Assembly (NCBI RefSeq): GCF_004342285.1
Contig: NZ_SMCV01000010.1
Coordinates: forward strand, 1 to 64,000
DNA: 64,000 nucleotides
Origin: Klebsiella sp. BIGb0138
Lineage (GTDB): Bacteria; Pseudomonadota; Gammaproteobacteria; Enterobacterales; Enterobacteriaceae
Reading direction: 5' to 3'
Under the pieces are notes generated by a model. The model had not been told where the DNA came from. It ran no database searches and was given only the letters and a program-made list of their open reading frames with translations. Below are positions 1 to 8,416 of the stretch, one piece after another (within the stretch, counting starts at the first letter, position 1; every line of letters starts with the position of its first letter). Made by a program: the position numbers and the translations under genes.

Positions 1-2
1 AC

Positions 3-1070
3 AATGCCGCAGCTCTCATCGAAACCGGCATTGGCGCCTCGGTGGAAGTGACATGGGATAGCGTGCTGAAAAAATTCATCATCACGTCAGCGACGGCCGG
101 CGATGGAAGCTCAATCACGTTCGCCACGGACGGAACACTGGCAGAAGGTCTGAAGCTAACTGAAGCCACCGGCGCGGTAATTTCTCAGGGAGCAGAGCCG
201 GCGGTTGTTGATGACATCTTTACCGCAATTCTTGCAACCGAACAGGACTGGGTCGCTTTCTCCACCACATTTGCGGTAACGAAAGACCAGGCTAATGCGT
301 TTGCTCTGTGGGTTAACAACCAGAACCACCGCTTTGCCTATATCCCGTGGGACTCAGCAGGTACCGCTATCGTGCCGGGCAGCTCTAATGCTCTGGTGTA
401 CGACATCATCAACACCTACGCCTACAACGACACCTGCCCGGTTTACGGATATCCGAACCATGCAGCAAACGTGATGGGGTTTGTGGCTGCGCTGAACTTC
501 ACGCAGGCCAATGGGCGCTGTTCGCTGAATGGTCGCCAGGTTTCCGGCCTGCTGCCGATGATCAGTAACGATACTGATTATGAGGCGGCCAAATCCAACG
601 GGTACAACTTCTATGGCAAGTACGCTGCAAACGCCGTAGAAACGAACCAGTGGACTCCTGGCACCATTACAGGTGATTTCGCATGGTTGGACGCATGGGC
701 CGGTCAGGTGTGGATTAACGCGCAGTTGCAGGCGGCTCTCGTTGCGTTGTTCCAGCAGGCATCCAACCTTCCTTACGCCACGGCCGGAAAGGCACGCATT
801 GAGTCGTGCATGAAGCCGTATATCGAGCAGTTCAAAACGTGGGGTGGTTTGACCGCCGGAACCGATCTGGATCAGTCTCAGCTCGACCAGATTAAGGCTA
901 TCACCGGTGTTGATGTCTCTGATGCACTCATGGCCGACGGATATTACATCTACATTGGCCAGTTCACCGCAGCAATGCGATCTGCACGTACCAAGCCAAC
1001 GGTTTACTTCTGGTACACCGACGGCGGCATTATCCAGGGCATTACCGTTAACAGCGTGGAGGTGCAGTAA
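3..1070 (+). CDS. DUF3383-type phage protein, probable tail sheath (5' partial)
   Basis: The frame is open to the left edge, so the true start lies outside the window; an internal GTG at 42 should not be taken as the start. About 355 residues are visible. The sequence resembles the DUF3383 family, which occupies the tail-sheath position in contractile-tailed phages. It would form the contractile outer cylinder of the tail. The next gene, a tube-like protein, begins one base after the stop, as in sheath-tube pairs. The sheath role is inferred from family and position; no catalytic motif is expected or seen. Confidence 0.75.
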   Translation, partial: NAAALIETGIGASVEVTWDSVLKKFIITSATAGDGSSITFATDGTLAEGLKLTEATGAVISQGAEPAVVDDIFTAILATEQDWVAFSTTFAVTKDQANAFALWVNNQNHRFAYIPWDSAGTAIVPGSSNALVYDIINTYAYNDTCPVYGYPNHAANVMGFVAALNFTQANGRCSLNGRQVSGLLPMISNDTDYEAAKSNGYNFYGKYAANAVETNQWTPGTITGDFAWLDAWAGQVWINAQLQAALVALFQQASNLPYATAGKARIESCMKPYIEQFKTWGGLTAGTDLDQSQLDQIKAITGVDVSDALMADGYYIYIGQFTAAMRSARTKPTVYFWYTDGGIIQGITVNSVEVQ

Positions 1071-1514
1071 ATGTCCAATCAGAACATCACTTCAGCTGAT
1101 GCGGTTATCACTCTGGTCATTGCTGAGCTTTACCCATCCGGATTTAACCTGGAGCAGTTCGAAGCACAGAACATTTTCGACATGGGTGATACCGACATGG
1201 CGGAATATCAGCGTACTGCCGACGGTAAATTGCTTGGTGGGTTTGTTTATGGCGACCTGCCGTGGACGTTTCACCTGGCAGCCTCTTCTCCGTCGATCCA
1301 GTATATCGATACCTGGCAGATGACGCAGATGACTGCTAAATCCGTTCTTCGCGTTAACGGGACGGTGATCCTCCCATCGCTGGGTAAGAAGTACACCATG
1401 ACCAACGGCATACTGCAGCGAGCGCGCCGCATGCCATCAGCCGGTCGTGTTCTTCAGCCGGTGACCGGGCTCATCCAGTGGGAAACCGTCACCCCAGCAA
1501 ACTACTCAGCATAA
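1071..1514 (+). CDS. Phage structural protein, probable tail tube
   Basis: A 147-residue protein directly abutting the sheath-like gene. The sequence suggests a beta-rich soluble protein (FVYGDLPWTFHL, SLGKKYTMTNGI) with no signal peptide or membrane segment. Its size and place between sheath and tail chaperone match the tail tube slot of myovirus clusters. The ATG start follows the GGAGGTG-type site at the end of the upstream gene. A strong terminator lies a few bases downstream, so it ends the first structural segment before a cargo gene. I do not recognise the exact family; the tube assignment is from position. Confidence 0.6.
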   Translation: MSNQNITSADAVITLVIAELYPSGFNLEQFEAQNIFDMGDTDMAEYQRTADGKLLGGFVYGDLPWTFHLAASSPSIQYIDTWQMTQMTAKSVLRVNGTVILPSLGKKYTMTNGILQRARRMPSAGRVLQPVTGLIQWETVTPANYSA

Positions 1515-1520
1515 GCAATC

Positions 1521-1543
1521 AGCCCGGTTAATCCGGGCTTTTT
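1521..1543 (+). terminator. Rho-independent terminator after tube-like gene
   Basis: AGCCCGG and CCGGGCT form a 7-bp stem around TTAAT, followed by five T. It lies seven bases beyond the stop of the tube-like gene and separates it from the KilA-N cargo module. Confidence 0.8.
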
Positions 1544-1603
1544 ACACCCAAATTTCACCGCGCACTCACCGCGCATTCCAGTCCTGAGACCATTCACAAA
1601 AGC

Positions 1604-1675
1604 GACCCCTGAGAACGCCATCGTAGCATGGTGCGCTCGGGCATGGCCGTTCTGGTGAGACAGGGGTCTCTTTTT
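1604..1675 (+). terminator. Long two-part hairpin with T tract upstream of the KilA-N gene
   Basis: GACCCCTG (1604-1611) pairs with CAGGGGTC (1661-1668), and inside it AGAACGCCAT (1612-1621) pairs with ATGGCCGTTCT (1643-1653). A run of T follows at 1669-1675, and the KilA-N start codon is only 16 bases further on. This is larger than a simple terminator. It may be a leader attenuator, the 3' end of a small RNA, or a second terminator protecting the cargo gene. Confidence 0.6.
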
Positions 1676-1690
1676 TGAAAGGTAATCACC

Positions 1691-2203
1691 ATGCAATACC
1701 CAACTGTATCAGTAAACGGCGTTTCTGTTCGTGTCGATGGAGAAGGGCGCTACAACCTAAACGATCTGCATGCTGCGGCTGTGGCTGAAGGTAAAGCCAC
1801 TGAATCTCAGCGACCTGGTGAATTCCTTAAGACAAAGCAAGTAAGGAGATTCGTACAGGCCCTAAGCGATGCGAAGAAAATCGCATCAGTGTTAACCGTT
1901 AAGGGTGGCTCTCTTCAGGGTTCGTGGGGGCTGGAGTTAATTGCCATCAGGTATGCAGCATGGCTTAACCCATTATTCGAGATAAAGGTATATGAGACAT
2001 TTCAGATGCTCATCCGTAATGGCATTGACGCCATGTCTCGCCTGAACAAAATCGACCACATTATCAATACTGAAACCAAAGCGATCAGCCAGTGCGCAAG
2101 CAGGATGGCGAAGTGGGGAGTTGGTGGCCGCAAGCAATTACTCCACGCAGCACGCGATCGTGCGGCTGATGAAGTGCAGTTGTATTTGCCTGGCATCGCA
2201 TAA
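1691..2203 (+). CDS. KilA-N domain protein (phage cargo gene)
   Basis: A 170-residue protein with an N-terminal KilA-N-type DNA-binding domain: RYNLNDLHAAA near residue 20, a basic stretch with RPGEFLKTK, and GSWGLELIAIRYAAWLNP near residue 75. These are typical of phage antirepressor-like and DNA-binding proteins. The C-terminal 50 residues are basic and match nothing I know. It sits alone between terminators at 1521 and 2213, between tube and chaperone genes that are normally adjacent, so it looks like an acquired moron. A GAAAGG site precedes the ATG. The antirepressor or superinfection role is inference from the domain. Confidence 0.8.
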   Translation: MQYPTVSVNGVSVRVDGEGRYNLNDLHAAAVAEGKATESQRPGEFLKTKQVRRFVQALSDAKKIASVLTVKGGSLQGSWGLELIAIRYAAWLNPLFEIKVYETFQMLIRNGIDAMSRLNKIDHIINTETKAISQCASRMAKWGVGGRKQLLHAARDRAADEVQLYLPGIA

Positions 2204-2212
2204 TTTTGGAAT

Positions 2213-2235
2213 AGCCCACTTCGGTGGGCTTTTTA
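2213..2235 (+). terminator. Rho-independent terminator after KilA-N gene
   Basis: AGCCCAC and GTGGGCT pair around a TTCG tetraloop, followed by TTTTT. It closes the KilA-N module ahead of the tail chaperone gene. Confidence 0.85.
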
Positions 2236-2264
2236 TTGCCAAATAATCAATTCAGGAAATCAAA

Positions 2265-2741
2265 ATGGCGCGTAAAAGTATCGTATTCACGGTTGAAGCT
2301 GATAACCGTGACAAGGGTAAGCAATTCAAAATCACCGAGATGCCGGCTCGTAAGGCTGAAGAGTGGGCGATCCGCCTGGCGTGCGCTGTCATTGGCGCCG
2401 GGGTGACTGTTCCGGATGACATGATGGTGGCCATTGGCGCTGCTGTCGCTCCTGCACCTTCCGAAGACAATTCAGAAGCGCGAGAACTGTATGAAAGCGT
2501 GATGGCAAGCGGCATGGCTGGGCTGGCTCAGTGGGGGATCACATCTCTGGCTAAGGTTCCGTTTTCTCAGTCAAAGCCTTTGCTGGATGAGTTGCTGGGG
2601 TGCGTGAAGTTTGTCGGCGGAAACGGCATCGAAACGCCGCTTGTTGATGATGGGCAGATTGAAGAAATCAGCACATGGTCTCGCCTTAAAATTGAAGCAT
2701 TCAAACTTCACATCGCTTTTGTAGCAGCCACCGCAAACTAA
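2265..2741 (+). CDS. Phage tail assembly chaperone (short product)
   Basis: A 158-residue soluble protein just upstream of the tape measure gene, the standard place of a gpG-type tail assembly chaperone that coats the tape measure during tail assembly. It opens with a small beta-rich stretch (VFTVEADNRDKGKQFKI) and continues with helices. A second open frame begins at its stop codon in the -1 phase and runs to the tape measure start, as expected for a G/GT frameshift pair. The assignment rests on position and this frame arrangement rather than on a recognised sequence family. Confidence 0.7.
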   Translation: MARKSIVFTVEADNRDKGKQFKITEMPARKAEEWAIRLACAVIGAGVTVPDDMMVAIGAAVAPAPSEDNSEARELYESVMASGMAGLAQWGITSLAKVPFSQSKPLLDELLGCVKFVGGNGIETPLVDDGQIEEISTWSRLKIEAFKLHIAFVAATAN

Positions 2742-2962
2742 AACTACCCCTGTCAGTCCCGGAAGATTCTGCTCGAGGATTTTTGCAGTACGAAAACGTG
2801 CCGCGAAGCATCGCCGCGGTTATTTCCGGGAGGATGGCGACACTCCACGAGCTGGACACGGTATACGGCGTTCAGGACATGTGGTGGCTTATAGAAGTGA
2901 TGACCGTGGATAACACAAACAGAGCCATAGCGGAGAGTGACCATGGCAGCAACGGTAATTGA
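2738..2962 (+). CDS. Tail assembly chaperone C-terminal extension, likely expressed by -1 frameshift
   Basis: Starting at the end of the chaperone gene, the -1 frame is open for about 74 codons and ends at 2962, overlapping the tape measure start. It has no good start codon or ribosome site of its own. The translation (HELDTVYGVQDMWWLIEVM, then VDNTNRA) resembles the second half of GT-type chaperones, which carries a short helical region linking to the tape measure. Slippage would have to occur at or before GCAAAC (2733-2738), which is not a canonical heptamer, or at another point upstream where the -1 frame is still open. The frameshift is inference; the open frame is directly visible. Confidence 0.55.
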   Translation, partial: LKLPLSVPEDSARGFLQYENVPRSIAAVISGRMATLHELDTVYGVQDMWWLIEVMTVDNTNRAIAESDHGSNGN

Positions 2963-4859
2963 CGCCCTCCTGGTTACGCTGGGGATTGATGCTTCTAACT
3001 TCCGCAAAGGGCAGAAAGAAGTTAGCGATGACCTGAAAAAGCAGCGTGATGATGCCAGGAATACCGCCAAGGAGATGGCAGAACAGGGCAAGAAAGCGGC
3101 ATCGTTCTTCAGCAGTATTAAGACTGAGCTTCTGGCGCTGACCGGAGTGACAGTCACTGCTGGCGGTCTGATGAGCTTTGTCAAAAACACGACGACCGGC
3201 CTGATGGATTTATCGATACAGTCTAAGGCGTTGGGGTTGTCAGCTCGTGAACTCGATGGATGGTCAAAATCAGCTGAGGCAGCAGGTAGCTCCGCTGAGA
3301 AAATCAGCGCATCGCTGCAGGGATTTCAGGGAGCGATTCAGGGGGCTAGAGTTGGTGATTACAGCAGCTCTATTTTCGGTGGGTTAGCACAGTTAAATGC
3401 GCTGACAGGGCAGAATTTTGACGTATGGGGACAAGATGCCGATTCTCTGGCCAGAACCTCTCTTGAGGCGCTACGCAAAATAAGCGACCCCAATCTTCGT
3501 CGTCAGGTGGGTTTGAGTCTTGGATTTGATGATGCCACCCTGCAGCGCAACCAGGAAGGCAAGTTCCTGCCTGACGTTGATCGCCTAACCAAAAGCTCTG
3601 GCATAACTGATGCATCCACCAATGGGGCTAAAGAATTTACCGCAGCCTGGGCAGAGCTGGGGCAAAACCTCGACACGATAAAAAATCAAATTTATGAAGG
3701 TCTGATACCAACCATTCGAGACCTAAATGGACTGCTAAAAGAATGGTCATCAGGAAATGTTAAATCGTCGTCTTTCTTCAAAGAGCTGAAGAAAGATATC
3801 AACGACATAACGGGTATTGATTTAGGAGACTGGAAGCTTTCTGACGATCTAAAAAATCTGAAAGATAACTTCTCCATGCTTGGGCGAACAATAAGCTACC
3901 TGGTTAATGCTCTAAACGAAGTCAATAATGGTAACTTCTCTAAGGCAGCTGATGAGTTTAAGAAGGCATGGTACGGAACTGAGGATGGGAAGCCGACCGG
4001 AAACGATGCGCTGCCCGGAGTGACAAGCAACGCAAAGAGCACTTACGAAGACAGCACCTATAAAAAATATAATGACCTCCTGAATAAATATCTCCCGGAA
4101 TGGATGGGTGGCACTCCGTCAGCCAGAAAGAGAGATCAAGATGAAAAGTCTTACTGGGATACAACAAAAGGACTGCTTTCTAAAATAGCGGACGCGATTG
4201 TTACTCCTGCTGGTGCTTCTTCTATGGAGACAAATACTGAAGGGTATCAACCAAATATCCCACTCAATGCTCAGGCTGCAAAGCTTGGCGAGAAGGGGAG
4301 GGCATTCCTTCAGGCTATGACGGGTGAGTTCGGCGCGCTGGAAGGGAAGTATGGACTTCCTGCAGGACTTCTTTCTTCGGTAGCTGCAACAGAGTCTGGT
4401 GGAGATCCGTTTGCTGTATCAGGCGCAGGGGCAAAAGGTCTGTTTCAGTTCATGCCGGGAACTGCGAAGGATATGGGACTGAAAGGTCGTGATGTTTACG
4501 ATCCGCATAAGTCAGCAGAAGCTGCAGCAAAATATCTCAACTGGCTGCAGGATATGACGGGCGGAGATTTGGAGGCAACATTAATGGCATACAACGGTGG
4601 AATTGGTACCTTGCGGAAGAAAGGCAAGGAAGGCATGCCACTTGAGTCTCGTCAATATGCGCCTAAAGTCATGGCTGGCATGCGCCCAGGAGCTGGAATG
4701 GCGGTTGACCGTGCAATGCCCGGACAGTCCGGAGCAACTTATCAATTCTACGGTACCAAAATCACCACTCAGGCCCAGAATGTGGAACAGCTTACCAGTG
4801 ACATCAAAAAGCACGGTGACAACCGGGTCATGTTGATGGCTGGCTACTCAGGACAATAA
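2943..4859 (+). CDS. Tail tape measure protein with lytic transglycosylase domain
   Basis: About 638 residues. The N-terminal third contains charged, coiled-coil-like helices (RKGQKEVSDDLKKQRDDAR) typical of tape measure proteins, followed by a hydrophobic stretch near LLALTGVTVTAGGLMSF. The C-terminal part, from about residue 460, is a soluble lytic transglycosylase domain with the ATESGGDP catalytic-Glu motif, GLFQFMPGTA and AYNGG. This suggests a tail that opens peptidoglycan locally during DNA injection. The ATG at 2943 has GGAGAG upstream; a GTG six bases earlier is less likely. At this length the tail should be fairly short for a myovirus. Confidence 0.88.
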   Translation: MAATVIDALLVTLGIDASNFRKGQKEVSDDLKKQRDDARNTAKEMAEQGKKAASFFSSIKTELLALTGVTVTAGGLMSFVKNTTTGLMDLSIQSKALGLSARELDGWSKSAEAAGSSAEKISASLQGFQGAIQGARVGDYSSSIFGGLAQLNALTGQNFDVWGQDADSLARTSLEALRKISDPNLRRQVGLSLGFDDATLQRNQEGKFLPDVDRLTKSSGITDASTNGAKEFTAAWAELGQNLDTIKNQIYEGLIPTIRDLNGLLKEWSSGNVKSSSFFKELKKDINDITGIDLGDWKLSDDLKNLKDNFSMLGRTISYLVNALNEVNNGNFSKAADEFKKAWYGTEDGKPTGNDALPGVTSNAKSTYEDSTYKKYNDLLNKYLPEWMGGTPSARKRDQDEKSYWDTTKGLLSKIADAIVTPAGASSMETNTEGYQPNIPLNAQAAKLGEKGRAFLQAMTGEFGALEGKYGLPAGLLSSVAATESGGDPFAVSGAGAKGLFQFMPGTAKDMGLKGRDVYDPHKSAEAAAKYLNWLQDMTGGDLEATLMAYNGGIGTLRKKGKEGMPLESRQYAPKVMAGMRPGAGMAVDRAMPGQSGATYQFYGTKITTQAQNVEQLTSDIKKHGDNRVMLMAGYSGQ

Positions 4860-4862
4860 ACC

Positions 4863-5702
4863 ATGTCGTTTTCTCTGAATGTCTCGACAGTGCTTTCCGC
4901 CATTCAGGGAGGAAGCCTGTTATCTGTGCTAAACAGTGCATTGTCACCCACGTACAAAATTACCTACAACACGGTTGATGAGTCTCTGCTAACCGCGGCG
5001 GCCGGGCAGGAGGTCTTCTCTCCTTCCGGCTGGGTTAGTGTTGATCGGTACGGTGACGCTGTGGTGACAAAAGGTCCGGTAGAGAAGGGGCGGTATTCCT
5101 CCTACAACAAAGTTCGCCAGCCATCTGAACTAAGGGTTATTTTTGCTCTCGAGGGTTGGACGGCTTACTCCGGATCGCTGCCTAATCTGACTAACTTTTC
5201 ATTGCTGAGTCGTAACAACTTCATTCAGAAACTGGATGAAATGAAAAACACCGCCAGCACCTATGATATCGAGACACCAGATACTGTTTATTACGGCTAT
5301 GATCTGACCCATTTTGATTACTTTGTCGGTTCCTATCGCGGGCAAACACTTCTCATGGCGAACTGCACTTTTGAGGAGATCATGAATACGGGCGACGTGA
5401 TGCTCTCCAATGCTGTAATAGAAGGTCCTCCTACCAGCAATGCCAAAACCAATAATGGTTCTGCAACTTCGACCCAGGTAATTACCGGCTCCACTAAAGA
5501 TGTGTCGCTGAGTGATGTTAAAACCGCCTGGTCAAGCGCTGAAACGTCGCTGTCCAGCGCCTTACAGTCAACAGGCGGGGCAATCGTATCCGGGGTGAAC
5601 TCGGCAGCCGAATCTGTATCCCAGGCGTGGGACAGTTCATCAACTGCGGTGGCTAAGCAAATAAAAAGCACTGTGTCTGACTTTCTGGAAAAGGTGATGT
5701 GA
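4863..5702 (+). CDS. Phage baseplate or tail-tip protein, unknown family
   Basis: A 279-residue protein between tape measure and baseplate plug, three bases after the tape measure stop. The first 190 residues look like a compact beta-rich domain. The last 80 are rich in Ser, Ala and Thr with helix-forming periodicity (AETSLSSALQSTGG and similar). Its place corresponds to tail-tip adaptor proteins in related contractile tails. I do not recognise a catalytic motif or a named family, so only a structural role is proposed. Confidence 0.6.
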   Translation: MSFSLNVSTVLSAIQGGSLLSVLNSALSPTYKITYNTVDESLLTAAAGQEVFSPSGWVSVDRYGDAVVTKGPVEKGRYSSYNKVRQPSELRVIFALEGWTAYSGSLPNLTNFSLLSRNNFIQKLDEMKNTASTYDIETPDTVYYGYDLTHFDYFVGSYRGQTLLMANCTFEEIMNTGDVMLSNAVIEGPPTSNAKTNNGSATSTQVITGSTKDVSLSDVKTAWSSAETSLSSALQSTGGAIVSGVNSAAESVSQAWDSSSTAVAKQIKSTVSDFLEKVM

Positions 5703-5703
5703 A

Positions 5704-6009
5704 ATGCAGGAGATCAGCCTATCACCATCCTTGTCTCAGAAGGTTTATGTCACTCTCGGTGGACAGAACTGCGCTATTAAGCTTCACCAGCGTTCAACGG
5801 GTTTTTACGCTGATTTGTATGTTAATGAAAGCCCGGTAATGCAGGGCGTCTTGTGCCTTAACTGCACATACCTTGTGCGTTATTCATACCTTGGGTTTAG
5901 TGGAGACCTGATTTTCGTCGATACGAAAGGTGACGCTGATCCTGCTTATTACGAAATTGGTACTCGCTTTAAGCTTTACTACGCAACCAGTGAAGAGGTG
6001 AGTCGATGA
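5704..6009 (+). CDS. Phage baseplate plug-type protein
   Basis: A 101-residue, beta-rich protein. The pattern of a short strand, YVTLGGQNCAIKLHQR, then YADLYVNESPVMQGVLCLNC and a Tyr-rich ending matches small baseplate plug proteins that sit between tail-tip and hub genes in this type of contractile tail. It starts one base after the upstream stop and overlaps the next gene by four bases (ATGA), so the three genes are probably translationally coupled. Confidence 0.6.
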   Translation: MQEISLSPSLSQKVYVTLGGQNCAIKLHQRSTGFYADLYVNESPVMQGVLCLNCTYLVRYSYLGFSGDLIFVDTKGDADPAYYEIGTRFKLYYATSEEVSR

Positions 6010-6887
6010 GTTACAAGGAGAGAGAGCTTACCGTATCGTTCACCCTAGCTAACGGGACATTTGACGGAGGTGTTGGAAATACGCTGACGGTTAAAGGGTT
6101 CAAATGTGAGGCGGCAATATCAGCGTTTGGTGGAGCTACAGGCACTATGCTTGAGCTTAGCTTATGGGGTCTGTCTCTTGACAATATGGCTAAGTTGACC
6201 ACGAACGCCCAAAAGATTATCGCCTCAGAGCAAAACTCCATTCGGGTTTATGCCGATGACAACCGAGTTTTTTCTGGTTCAATTACTTCTGCCAGAATCA
6301 ACCTAAACCAGATGCCGGATGCGCCCATTGAGATAACGGCTGCAGCTGCCGGGAAAGAGCGACTGATCCCTTGCGAACCAACTTCTATTCGAGGAGATGT
6401 CGCCGTTGCTGACATGATTCGTGCGCTCGCTTTCAAGGTTGGACTTAATTTTATCAACGTTGATGTGAAAAGCATTGAGTCTAATCCTGTTTATAAAGGC
6501 AACGCGATAAAACAGATACTTGAAATTGCTGCTGCTCATAAAATAACAGCCAATATCGACTTTGGCACAGTAACAATCTACACCGGTAAAAAGCCTTCAG
6601 ACTCAGTTGTTCCATTAATTTCTCCAGATCATGGGCTGATTGGATACCCCATCTTTTATGATATGGGAATCAACTTCAGGTGCATCTATTCCCCGGCGAT
6701 AAAGCTGAACACAAAGATAATACTTGAAACAATGCTTCCGCATGCGAGCGGTGAATGGATCATTCAAGCAGGTACGACGCATTACCTTTCCTGCAAAATC
6801 CCTGGGGGTCTATGGGAAACATTTGTAGTGGCTGCGCCTGGTTATCTAATTAAGGGAGAAGGAAATGCTGACCAACCAGAATCCTGA
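6006..6887 (+). CDS. Phage baseplate hub protein
   Basis: A 293-residue protein resembling baseplate hub proteins of contractile tails. An N-terminal beta domain (ELTVSFTLANGTFDGGVGN) is followed by a middle region with DNRVFSGSITSARIN and a C-terminal part with HYLSCKIPGG. Hub proteins join the tube to the central spike. It overlaps the plug gene upstream by four bases and the spike gene downstream by 23 bases. Its neighbours, a plug and a gp138-type spike, support the assignment more strongly than any single motif. Confidence 0.65.
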   Translation: MSYKERELTVSFTLANGTFDGGVGNTLTVKGFKCEAAISAFGGATGTMLELSLWGLSLDNMAKLTTNAQKIIASEQNSIRVYADDNRVFSGSITSARINLNQMPDAPIEITAAAAGKERLIPCEPTSIRGDVAVADMIRALAFKVGLNFINVDVKSIESNPVYKGNAIKQILEIAAAHKITANIDFGTVTIYTGKKPSDSVVPLISPDHGLIGYPIFYDMGINFRCIYSPAIKLNTKIILETMLPHASGEWIIQAGTTHYLSCKIPGGLWETFVVAAPGYLIKGEGNADQPES

Positions 6888-7452
6888 GTCCGCGTCATGT
6901 CAAGGTAATGCGGTAGCGTCAATCATAGCATCCGTAATGGCTGGGATGTCTTTTATAGATATAGTGCTGGTAAAGGATGTTGACGGCGATACTCTCACCA
7001 TTCTCCCGCTTGTTAATGATGTTGACGTGTCCGGCGGATCAATTTCAAATAATGATGTTTACCAGATCCCTTTCCTTCGGCTTCAAGCTGGAAATAGTGC
7101 AGTTAAAATGGCACCAAGGCCAGGAGACATAGGACTGATCGCCATTTGCGACAAGGACACAACCAACGTAAGAAAGTCAAAGCGTGGAGGCCCAGCCCCT
7201 ACGCAGCGCCGCCATTCCTATTCTGATGCGGTTTACATCACGGCGATTGCCAGCTTGAACGATGAGCCGACGGAGTTCGTGGAGTTCACCGGCAGCGGCA
7301 TAAATATTAAGAGTCCTGGGAGGGTAAACATAAATGGCCTGAAAATCCATCCCAACGGCCAGCTTGAACTTGTCGATGGTTCAATCGTTGATGGGCATGA
7401 CCATGGCGGGGTAGAATCCGGAGGAAGCCGAACAAATCCTCTGGAGCCGTAA
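6865..7452 (+). CDS. Gp138-type membrane-puncturing spike
   Basis: A 195-residue protein with an N-terminal OB-fold-like region (DIVLVKDVDGDTLTILPLV, then FLRLQAGNSAVKMAPRPGD and GLIAICDKD) like the Gp138 family. A repeat-like C-terminal tip follows (SGSGIN-type turns, INGLKIHPNGQLEL, HDHGG). Such spikes form the trimeric needle under the baseplate, and the terminal HDHG-type segment may bind a metal ion, as in other spike tips. The start lies inside the hub gene, preceded by GGGAGAAGG. Confidence 0.72.
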   Translation: MLTNQNPESASCQGNAVASIIASVMAGMSFIDIVLVKDVDGDTLTILPLVNDVDVSGGSISNNDVYQIPFLRLQAGNSAVKMAPRPGDIGLIAICDKDTTNVRKSKRGGPAPTQRRHSYSDAVYITAIASLNDEPTEFVEFTGSGINIKSPGRVNINGLKIHPNGQLELVDGSIVDGHDHGGVESGGSRTNPLEP

Positions 7453-7454
7453 CA

Positions 7455-8108
7455 ATGATAAAAAAGTATTTTCTTCTCGCGCTTTCGTTTTCTTTGTCAG
7501 GTTGTGCCTTATCCCCTAACGAGGCGGTAAACTACCAGAAAGAACATGATTTTGAGAATGTAACATTCCAGACTAAATCTAACGAAAGGCTGTCTGTGTT
7601 TAATTTAAGACATAAATTCAAGAACATAACAGGAATGGAGCTTCCAAATCAAAACACCTATGAATGTCAAAGAGATGCATCATGTTATTACGGAAAGTAT
7701 GCTAGTGCTTATGATTCTTTAATGGAAAAGCACCAAGAAGAAAAAGATAAACAGAATAAGATAGTCGCTAAGCAAAAAGAAGATGAATGTCAGGCCAGCA
7801 AAGAGTGTATGAACAAGAGAGAAGTTGATGCTGCATCTTACACGTTAAATAGTATTTACTATTCTCTGATGGCTCAAAATCCATACTTGCAAGCTGATTA
7901 CGATGCCGCTGTGAGGCGCATGTGCAGGAGCGCCGGAGAGGCTCAAAGAAATGGCGTTTCCCGTGAGCAAATGCAGAAAAATATTGATTTGGTTGAGGGG
8001 ATAGCTCCGGGAGTAAGATACCAGATTAAACAGGTCGCAGAGTCTTGCTGGAAAATGAGCAAGTACGGCGTACCAGACGGCACCACGCAAATCCGGTCAA
8101 TGTATTGA
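7455..8108 (+). CDS. Phage-encoded lipoprotein of unknown function
   Basis: A 217-residue protein with a short lipoprotein signal (MIKKYFLLALSFSLSGC); Cys17 is the likely lipidated residue. The mature part is charged, with a lysine/glutamate-rich helical stretch around residues 95-115 and several Cys residues (YECQRDASCYYGK, ECQASKECMNKR, RRMCRSAG). The gene is visibly more AT-rich than the spike gene before it, starts two bases after that gene, and is followed directly by its own terminator. By analogy with other prophage lipoproteins made during lysogeny or late infection it could block superinfection, but that is inference. Confidence 0.75.
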   Translation: MIKKYFLLALSFSLSGCALSPNEAVNYQKEHDFENVTFQTKSNERLSVFNLRHKFKNITGMELPNQNTYECQRDASCYYGKYASAYDSLMEKHQEEKDKQNKIVAKQKEDECQASKECMNKREVDAASYTLNSIYYSLMAQNPYLQADYDAAVRRMCRSAGEAQRNGVSREQMQKNIDLVEGIAPGVRYQIKQVAESCWKMSKYGVPDGTTQIRSMY

Positions 8109-8112
8109 GAGC

Positions 8113-8134
8113 AGCCCACCCAGGTGGGCTTTTT
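8113..8134 (+). terminator. Rho-independent terminator after lipoprotein gene
   Basis: AGCCCACC and GGTGGGCT pair around a two-base loop and are followed by TTTT. It begins five bases after the lipoprotein stop. Confidence 0.85.
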
Positions 8135-8416
8135 GTTGTCAAAACGATGCGATATGTGATCTAAATCCGATAGCGCACAAAATGAGGATGGCTTTGATGC
8201 CCTCCAAAACGAAGCCAGAAGCGCTACAAGAGGCGATAATTGAAGACGCGTCCTGGTACATGGTGATTTTGGGTGTTTTTGGGCGATTTCTAAGGCCATT
8301 ATGAGGATGATAGATTCAACCAAAGGTTGAAGGATTACCATTAAGGTAATAAACTCCATGTCAAGTGATGGTTGTAACTGATATGGGTTTGTTCTTGAGT
8401 GGGTTTTGGAGGAGTT
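8135..8416. other. Non-coding leader of the Panacea module
   Basis: About 280 bases between the lipoprotein terminator and the Panacea gene with no convincing gene. It is AT-rich and contains short inverted repeats such as ATTACC...GGTAAT (8334-8350) close to the Panacea start. This would be the natural place for a promoter and autoregulatory operator of the toxin-antitoxin-like pair. I see no clear sigma-70 hexamer pair. Confidence 0.4.
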
